Below are positions 58,783-64,000 of a stretch of 64,000 nt of DNA, in pieces (positions within the stretch are counted from its first letter, which is position 1; every line of letters starts with the position of its first letter). Location of the stretch: positions 1 to 64,000 of the forward strand of contig JBFWSG010000004.1 in assembly GCA_050248495.1 (NCBI GenBank), given 5' to 3'. The position numbers and the translations under genes were made by a program. The DNA comes from DASYDU01 sp050248495 (GTDB lineage: Bacteria; Planctomycetota; Planctomycetia; Pirellulales; Lacipirellulaceae). The notes beneath the pieces were generated by a model, which was not told the origin of the DNA, searched no databases, and saw only the letters and a list, made by a program, of their open reading frames with translations.

Positions 58783-59905
58783 TCACTCGTCGTCGTCGCC
58801 GTCTTCGATGGGCTGGCCGGCGCGCCAGCGGAGGACGGAATCCAGGAAGCCTTGGATGTCGCCGTCCAGGACGTTGTGGAAGTTGCCCTGCTGATACTTC
58901 GTGCGGGCGTCTTTCACGCGCTGGTCAGGGTGCAGAAAGTAATTGCGAATCTGCGAGCCGAAGCCGACCTTGGCCTGCTGCTGGTACTTGGCCGCGTCGG
59001 CGGCTTCGCGTTTTTCTTCCTCGGCGCGGGCCATCCGGGCGCGGAGCATCTTCCAGGCGGTGGCCCGGTTCTTGTGCTGCGACCGTTCGCTCTGACACTG
59101 CACGACGATGTTCGTCGGCAAATGGGTGAGTCGAATCGCGCTCGAGGTCTTGTTGACGTGCTGGCCGCCGGCGCCGCTCGCGCGGAACACGTCTTCGCGG
59201 ACGTCCTCGGGGTCGATCTCGATTTCGACCGAGTCGGAAATCTCCGGCGACACGTCCACGGCCGCAAAGCTCGTCTGCCGTTTGCCTTCCGAGTTGAACG
59301 GGCTAATCCGCACGAGGCGGTGCATGCCGGTCTCGCCGCGGAGGTAGCCGTAAGCCATCGGGCCGCGGATGGCGACCGAGGCGTGCGTGATGCCGGCCTC
59401 TTCGTTGTCCTGCCGCTCCAGGAGCTCGACCGAGTAGCCGTTCTTCTGGGCCCAAAGCGTGTACATGCGGAGCAGCATCTCGGCCCAGTCGTTGGCGTCG
59501 GTGCCGCCGTCGCGAGCGTTGATCGTGAGGATCGCGCCGGCGGCGTCGTGCCGGCCGTTGAGCAGGGCCTTAAGCTTCAGCTGCTCGACCAGCGTTTCGA
59601 GGGCGGCGATTTCGCTCGGCACTTCGGCCGCGAACGACGGATCTTCTTCCGCCATTTCGATCATCGCCGATACGTCATCGCTGCGCTTGATCGCTTCATC
59701 GAGAGGCGCGATCACGGAGGTGAGCGACTTGCGCTCCTCAACCGTGGCTTGCGCTTTTTCCTGGCTGCCCCAGAAATCGGCTTCGGCCATGCGCTCATCG
59801 ATGGCCTTGATGCGGTCCTTCTTGGCCGCGTAGTCAAAGAGAGTCTCGTAGCTGGAGGATGCCTTCGCGGATCGCTTTGGCGCGGTCGATGAATTCTTTT
59901 TCCAT
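58783..59905 (-). CDS. prfB: Peptide chain release factor 2, with programmed +1 frameshift
   Basis: RF2 releases nascent chains at UGA and UAA. The gene starts at ATG 59905 (AGGAG 11 bases upstream) and reads 23 codons (MEKEFIDRAKAIREG...) to CTT TGA C at 59839-59833. There the classical RF2 +1 shift (CUU then GAC, skipping U 59836) joins the main frame, giving about 373 residues. The main frame has SPFNSEGKRQTSF, containing the UGA-reading SPF tripeptide, and GAGGQHVNKTSSAIRLTH with the catalytic GGQ. The Shine-Dalgarno-like stimulator upstream of the slip site is weak (CTACGAGACT). Autoregulated by RF2 level, as known for the family. Confidence 0.93.
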
Positions 59906-59929
59906 GCTTCTAAAGGCTCCTAGAAAACA

Positions 59930-60022
59930 CTACGTGCGACGCGCCATTTGGTTGCGAATTATCACAATTGCGATTACGACCAGTGCGATCAGCAGCATTT
60001 CGGTTGGTCCGATGCCGATCAT
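59930..60022 (-). CDS. 30-residue membrane peptide resembling a TatA/TatB N-terminus
   Basis: ATG 60022 is preceded by GAGGGAG at ideal spacing. The 30 codons read MIGIGPTEMLLIAL... then a hydrophobic run (VVIAIVI) and IRNQMARRT. GIGPTE followed by a span is the start of TatA/TatB proteins, but the amphipathic helix and acidic tail are missing. It ends 24 bp before prfB on the same strand and should be co-transcribed with it. It could be a genuine microprotein, a truncated TatA-like gene, or an upstream ORF affecting prfB. Confidence 0.55.
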   Translation of the reverse strand: MIGIGPTEMLLIALVVIAIVIIRNQMARRT

Positions 60023-60153
60023 TTTCGCTCCCTCACGACATAGTGAGTCGGGCTGGAAAGCCTGACCGACGGTGGAAAATCATTATAGGTGGCGGCCATT
60101 CGGCGGACGAGGGCGCTTGTGGCGGCGTTGGAAAGGGCCGTAGACTCGAAGAT

Positions 60154-61404
60154 ATGTCGCGCGTTGTGCTGGCCATGAGTGGAGGAGTCGATTCGAGCGT
60201 CGCGGCCCACTTGCTCACGCAGGCGGGCCACGAGGTGATCGGCGTCTTCATGCGCCATGGGGAGCAGTCGCCCGTGGCGTGCGCGACGACCGAGAGCGCG
60301 GCAGCCGGCGACCTACGCGTCGCCGGGGTGGGGGCGAAGCCGGCGACCGGCCCGCGTAGCGGCCCGGCTGGTCACACGAATTCGGGGGCGCTGCCGATTG
60401 TTTCGCGGCTCGATCATAAGCAGGGGTGTTGCACGGCGGCGGATGCGGAGGATGCGCGGCGCGTGGCCGACAGGCTTGGCATCCCGTTCTATGCTTTGAA
60501 TCTGCAGGAAGAGTTCGGCCAGATCATCGACTACTTTGTGGCCGAGTACACGGCGGGCCGGACACCGAATCCGTGCGTGCAGTGCAACAACTGGATCAAG
60601 TTTGGCAAGCTGTTCGACTACGCGGACAGCGTCGGCGCCGAGTTCGTGGCGACGGGGCACTACGCGCGGCTCGAGGCAACTGCCGCCGGAGGCTCGGCGC
60701 TCGTGCGCGGCGTTGACGCGGCAAAGGACCAGTCGTACGTGCTGTTCGGCATTCGCCGCGACCTCTTGCCACGGATGATGCTGCCGGTGGGCGGATTCGA
60801 GAAGCCAGCGATCCGCGCGATGGCAGCGGAATTGGGCCTGCGCGTCGCCGACAAAAAGGACAGCCAGGAAATCTGCTTCGTGACGCACGATCGGTACGAC
60901 GAGTTCGTACGGCGACGGGATGCGGGCGACCGCGGTGGTGAAATGGTCACCTCCGACGGCACGGTCGTCGGCGAGCACCGGGGGATCGAAAGCTTTACGG
61001 TCGGCCAGCGCAAGGGCCTCGGCGTCGCACTGGGGGACCGCAAATTCGTCGTCCGCATCGAACCCGAGTCGCGCCGCGTGGTGATCGGCGACCGAGAGGA
61101 ACTGTATTCGCGCGAGCTGACGGCGCACGGCGTGAACTGGCAAAAAGGGGACATTCTGCTTTTATCCGAGCGGCTCGCGAAGGCGGCGGTGGTGGGCGGA
61201 AAAGTAGAATGTCCCCTTTTTAGGTGTTGGGCACAAATTCGCTACAACGCTACGGCGCAACGAGCCACGATGGCGGTGCTGCCAGATGCGCGGATACAGG
61301 TAGAATTCGACGAGCCGCAATTTGCGATCACGCCGGGCCAGGCGGTCGTCTGCTACGACGCCAAAACCAACTCCCGTGTGCTTGGCGGCGGGTGGATCGA
61401 GTGA
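60154..61404 (+). CDS. mnmA: tRNA-specific 2-thiouridylase MnmA
   Basis: 416 residues from ATG 60154. It makes the s2U34 modification in tRNA Lys, Glu and Gln. The PP-loop is VVLAMSGGVDSSVAAHLL. The catalytic cysteines lie in TPNPCVQCN and DSQEICFV, with HYARLE and the KDQSYVLF block in their usual order. There are two insertions against the typical about 360-residue protein: about 40 residues after FMRHGEQ (Ala/Gly/Pro-rich) and about 20-25 in the C-terminal beta-barrel, encoded by an inverted-repeat pair (61142-61221). It is divergent from prfB. Confidence 0.93.
   Translation: MSRVVLAMSGGVDSSVAAHLLTQAGHEVIGVFMRHGEQSPVACATTESAAAGDLRVAGVGAKPATGPRSGPAGHTNSGALPIVSRLDHKQGCCTAADAEDARRVADRLGIPFYALNLQEEFGQIIDYFVAEYTAGRTPNPCVQCNNWIKFGKLFDYADSVGAEFVATGHYARLEATAAGGSALVRGVDAAKDQSYVLFGIRRDLLPRMMLPVGGFEKPAIRAMAAELGLRVADKKDSQEICFVTHDRYDEFVRRRDAGDRGGEMVTSDGTVVGEHRGIESFTVGQRKGLGVALGDRKFVVRIEPESRRVVIGDREELYSRELTAHGVNWQKGDILLLSERLAKAAVVGGKVECPLFRCWAQIRYNATAQRATMAVLPDARIQVEFDEPQFAITPGQAVVCYDAKTNSRVLGGGWIE
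61142..61221. repeat. Inverted-repeat pair inside mnmA
   Basis: Arms 61142-61163 and 61200-61221 match at 21 of 22 positions (first arm starts AAAAAGGGGACATTCT). The pair lies in the coding frame and encodes the extra stretch from QKGDILLL to VECPLF in the C-terminal domain of MnmA. The A-tract/GGGGACATTCT form is a REP-like element as far as I recall from planctomycete genomes. Confidence 0.9.
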
Positions 61405-61409
61405 CGGGT

Positions 61410-61482
61410 TGTAGGAGGCCTCTCTGAGGCCGATTACGCGCTCGAATTGACAACGTTATCGGCGTCGGAGACGCCTCCTACA
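61410..61482. repeat. GTRGGAGGC inverted-repeat element, copy 2
   Basis: TGTAGGAGGC (61410-61419) and GCCTCCTACA (61473-61482) flank a core with CTCTCTG and GGCGTCGGAGAC, matching the element at 53759-53834 in length and layout. It fills the gap between mnmA and the next gene. Confidence 0.85.
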
Positions 61483-61492
61483 GGAAGCAGTC

Positions 61493-63550
61493 ATGCCCAA
61501 TCATCTCGCCCACGAATCGAGCCCGTATCTCTTGCAGCACCAGAACAATCCGGTGGATTGGTATCCCTGGGGGGACGCGGCAATTGAAAAGGCGCGGCGG
61601 GAGGGGAAGCCGATTTTTCTGTCGATCGGTTACTCGGCCTGTCACTGGTGCCACGTGATGGAGCACGAGAGTTTTGAGAGTGAGGCGATCGCGGCAGTGC
61701 TCAACGCGCATTTCGTGTCGATCAAAGTCGACCGCGAGGAACGGCCGGACCTTGACCAGATCTACATGAACGCGGTGCAGATGCTCACGGGCCGCGGCGG
61801 CTGGCCGATGAGCGTGTTTCTCACGCCGGAGCTCAAACCGTTCTATGGTGGCACGTACTGGCCACCGACCGGCCGGCAGGGCATGCCGGGGTTCGATCAA
61901 ATTTTGACGGCCGTGGTCGATGCCTGGCAGAATCGCCGCGAGCAGGCCATGACGGCGGCGGACCAGCTGACGGCTGAGCTGCAAAAAGTCGGCGCGGGCG
62001 AGGGCGGCAGCGATGCGAGCGCGCTCTCGCTCGATTTGATCGGCGGCGCGGTGAACCAGCTCGCGCGGATGTTCGATCGGACGTACGGCGGCTTCGGGCA
62101 GGCGCCGAAGTTTCCGCATCCAATGGATTTGCAGCTGCTCTTGGCCGTTTATTCGAGGAACAAACAGCCGGCGCTACTCGACATGGTCCGCGTGACGCTC
62201 GACCGGATGGCGGCGGGCGGCATTTATGATCACTTGGGCGGCGGCTTCGCGCGGTACTCGGTCGACGCCCACTGGTTGGTCCCTCATTTCGAGAAGATGC
62301 TCTACGACAACGCCCTCCTGGCTCGGGCGTACACTGACGCGTACCTCGTCACGGGCGACACAAACTATGCCCGCATCGTCCGCGAGACGCTCGACTACGT
62401 GCTCCGCGACATGACCGACCCCAAAGGCGGCTTCTACAGCACCGAGGATGCCGACAGCGAGGGCGAGGAAGGACTGTTTTACACCTGGACGCCGGACGAG
62501 ATCGACGCGGTGCTCGGCGACGAACGCGGGGCGACGTTTGGCCGCGTATTCGACGTCACCGACGCCGGCAATTTCGAGCACGGCCGCAGCATCCTCAACC
62601 TGCCGAAGACGCTCGAGCAGTGTGCCAAGATTATGAAACGGCCGCTCGAGGAACTGGTCAATGAATTGACGCAGTCCAAAAAAGAATTGTTCGAGGTGCG
62701 TGAGAAGCGCACTCATCCCGGCAAGGATGACAAGGTGATTGTCGCGTGGAACGGGCTGGCGATCGACGCCATGGCCCGGGCCGGCACGGCGCTTCACGAG
62801 CCGCAGTACGTATTGGCGGCCGAATCGGCGGCCGACTTCATCTTGCGCGACATGCAGCAGGACGGCCGGCTGCTGCACACCTGGCGGCAAGGGCAGGCGA
62901 AGCTCGCGGCCTATCTCGACGATTACGCGGCACTCGCCAATTCCTTCGTAACGCTGTACGAAGCGACAGGCTGCGAACGCTGGATCGACGAGGCGGTGCG
63001 GCTGATCGACGTCGTGCTGGAGCGGTTTGCTGATCGTGAGGGAGGCGGCTTCTTTTACACAGCAAACGATCACGAGACGCTGCTCACACGGACCAAGGAA
63101 CTCACCGATAGCAGCGTGCCGAGCGGCAATTCCCTGGCCGCGACGGCGCTGCTGCGGCTGGGGAAGCTGCTCGGCCGCGGCGAGTATTTGGAGGCGGCCG
63201 AGAAAACGCTCCTGGCCGCCGAGCCGGTTCTGCAGCGTGCGCCAATGGCGGCCGGGCAGATGCTGCTGGCGCTCGACCGGTATTTGGGGCCGAGCAACGA
63301 ATTGGTGCTGGTCGGCACGATGGATGAGGAATTTGAGAACGCGGTCCGTGCAATTCACAACCGCTACTTGCCGCGCAGCGTGCTCGCATACCGGGGCGAA
63401 AGGTCTGAGTCCGCGCTTCTTGACGAAATATTCGCCGGCAAGGTCGCGCCGGACGGCGGCCCGGCGCTCTATGTCTGTGAAAATTACGCCTGTCGAGAAC
63501 CCGTCGTAGGTATCGCGGCGATTCAAACGGCGGTCGACAACTTCGCCTAG
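61493..63550 (+). CDS. Thioredoxin-domain protein of the YyaL/spermatogenesis-associated (DUF255) family
   Basis: 685 residues; AGGAAG lies just before the ATG. The N-terminal about 165 residues are the DUF255 thioredoxin-like domain: HESSPYLLQHQNNPVDWYPW, IGYSACHWCHVMEHESF with the CxxC pair, VDREERPDLDQIY and GWPMSVFLTPELKPFYGGTY. The rest is an (alpha/alpha)6 barrel similar to N-acylglucosamine 2-epimerases (GGIYDHLGGGFARYSVDAHWLVPHFEKMLYDN). Nearly universal and conserved, but its reaction is not firmly known. It ends overlapping the convergent gene's stop. Confidence 0.92.
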   Translation: MPNHLAHESSPYLLQHQNNPVDWYPWGDAAIEKARREGKPIFLSIGYSACHWCHVMEHESFESEAIAAVLNAHFVSIKVDREERPDLDQIYMNAVQMLTGRGGWPMSVFLTPELKPFYGGTYWPPTGRQGMPGFDQILTAVVDAWQNRREQAMTAADQLTAELQKVGAGEGGSDASALSLDLIGGAVNQLARMFDRTYGGFGQAPKFPHPMDLQLLLAVYSRNKQPALLDMVRVTLDRMAAGGIYDHLGGGFARYSVDAHWLVPHFEKMLYDNALLARAYTDAYLVTGDTNYARIVRETLDYVLRDMTDPKGGFYSTEDADSEGEEGLFYTWTPDEIDAVLGDERGATFGRVFDVTDAGNFEHGRSILNLPKTLEQCAKIMKRPLEELVNELTQSKKELFEVREKRTHPGKDDKVIVAWNGLAIDAMARAGTALHEPQYVLAAESAADFILRDMQQDGRLLHTWRQGQAKLAAYLDDYAALANSFVTLYEATGCERWIDEAVRLIDVVLERFADREGGGFFYTANDHETLLTRTKELTDSSVPSGNSLAATALLRLGKLLGRGEYLEAAEKTLLAAEPVLQRAPMAAGQMLLALDRYLGPSNELVLVGTMDEEFENAVRAIHNRYLPRSVLAYRGERSESALLDEIFAGKVAPDGGPALYVCENYACREPVVGIAAIQTAVDNFA

Positions 63551-64000
63551 CCGCCGGCGCTTGCGGCGCGCCGTTGCTCGCGCTGACTGATCACCAGTAC
63601 CAGATAGATCGCCAGCACCTGGACCGGCAACGGGACGGTCTCGGTGAAGTCGCCCACGCGGCTGCGCGTGAACAGGCCGGTATGCTGAATCGTGCCGACG
63701 ACGCTGTCGCCGCTCATGAGATGGTAGGTCCTCGTGAACCAACCGGCCGGTTGCAGGAACCAGGTTTCCTTGGCTTCATCGAGCACTGCCTCCAGTTCGA
63801 ACCGCCGCGACCAGAAGCCGCGTTTCACCTGGCACACGCTCGCGTCGCCCGAGAGCAGTTGAAAGCCGTCCTTCCAGAGCGACGTCTTGCGAATCGCGAA
63901 GGGATGCCCGGCGATGGTGAAGTCGCAGCCTTCGATCCAGAACTGCATCTTCAGCGACGCGACCGTTTCGCCGCCACGGCGCAAGTCGAAATGGCGCGAA
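63547..64000 (-). CDS. Hypothetical protein with C-terminal membrane segment (partial at 5' end)
   Basis: The frame is open past the right edge, so the start is outside the window (visible from SRHFDLRRGGETVASL). About 150 residues are seen: beta-rich sequence (MQFWIEGCDFTIAGHPFAIRKT, FELEAVLDEAKETWFLQPAG, VGTIQHTGLFTRSRVGDF) and a hydrophobic span near the C-terminus (LPVQVLAIYLVLVISQRE). No family recognised. The stop codon overlaps the end of the YyaL-like gene. Confidence 0.6.
   Translation of the reverse strand, partial: SRHFDLRRGGETVASLKMQFWIEGCDFTIAGHPFAIRKTSLWKDGFQLLSGDASVCQVKRGFWSRRFELEAVLDEAKETWFLQPAGWFTRTYHLMSGDSVVGTIQHTGLFTRSRVGDFTETVPLPVQVLAIYLVLVISQREQRRAASAGG

Overview
The window looks like chromosomal DNA of a GC-rich planctomycete of the Pirellulales type. 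This is inferred from gene content and was not tested by a search. It carries DUF1549/DUF1553 (PSD1) and DUF1501 genes in tandem, a DUF1080 protein, a dockerin/PEP-CTERM-like secreted protein, PQQ-type beta-propellers, a BBP7/Lpg1974-like outer-membrane barrel, ECF sigma/Ser-Thr kinase pairs, and many short secreted proteins of biased composition (Cys-, Gly/Tyr-, Asn/Gln- and Ala/Pro-rich).

Layout. 1-6.3 kb: a Gly-rich surface protein running off the left edge, a gluzincin peptidase, and a tandemly duplicated two-gene cassette of small secreted proteins. 6.4-14.3 kb: CPA2 antiporter, secreted lactonase, outer-membrane barrel, ECF sigma/kinase module, secreted protein. 14.6-20.4 kb: an MrfA-like helicase and an MrfB-like exonuclease separated by a Uma2 and a membrane gene, then a PP2C phosphatase. 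20.4-31 kb: FadL-type porin, a second kinase/ECF pair, a third ECF sigma with a secreted partner, and a receiver-like protein whose 3' end is partly duplicated 2.2 kb away. 31-40.5 kb: two PQQ propellers, a secreted protein with about 63 cysteines, a FliN-like protein, NadA and an Old Yellow Enzyme.

40.6-50.2 kb is accessory DNA. It has short hairpin repeats, a minisatellite, HicBA, a 40-nt perfect palindrome, an HNH nuclease and an IS1-family transposase. The transposase lies inside a 4.07-kb segment bounded by exact 23-bp inverted repeats that start like IS1 ends (GGTGGTGCTG). The segment also holds a membrane protein with DnaJ-type zinc motifs, a 59-residue ribbon-helix-helix-like regulator with its own promoter and dyad, and a membrane coiled-coil protein with an internally duplicated C-terminal domain. 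An extra outward copy of the end abuts its left boundary across 8 bp. This is the best candidate for an undescribed mobile system.

50.2-64 kb is core again: PSD1/DUF1501 pair, DUF2007, NfeD-like protein plus flotillin, DUF1080 protein, prfB with an intact UGA +1 frameshift site and a 30-residue TatA-like peptide ORF in front of it, mnmA with a repeat pair inside its coding sequence, and a YyaL-type thioredoxin-domain protein. Planctomycete-style intergenic inverted repeats of several families recur throughout.
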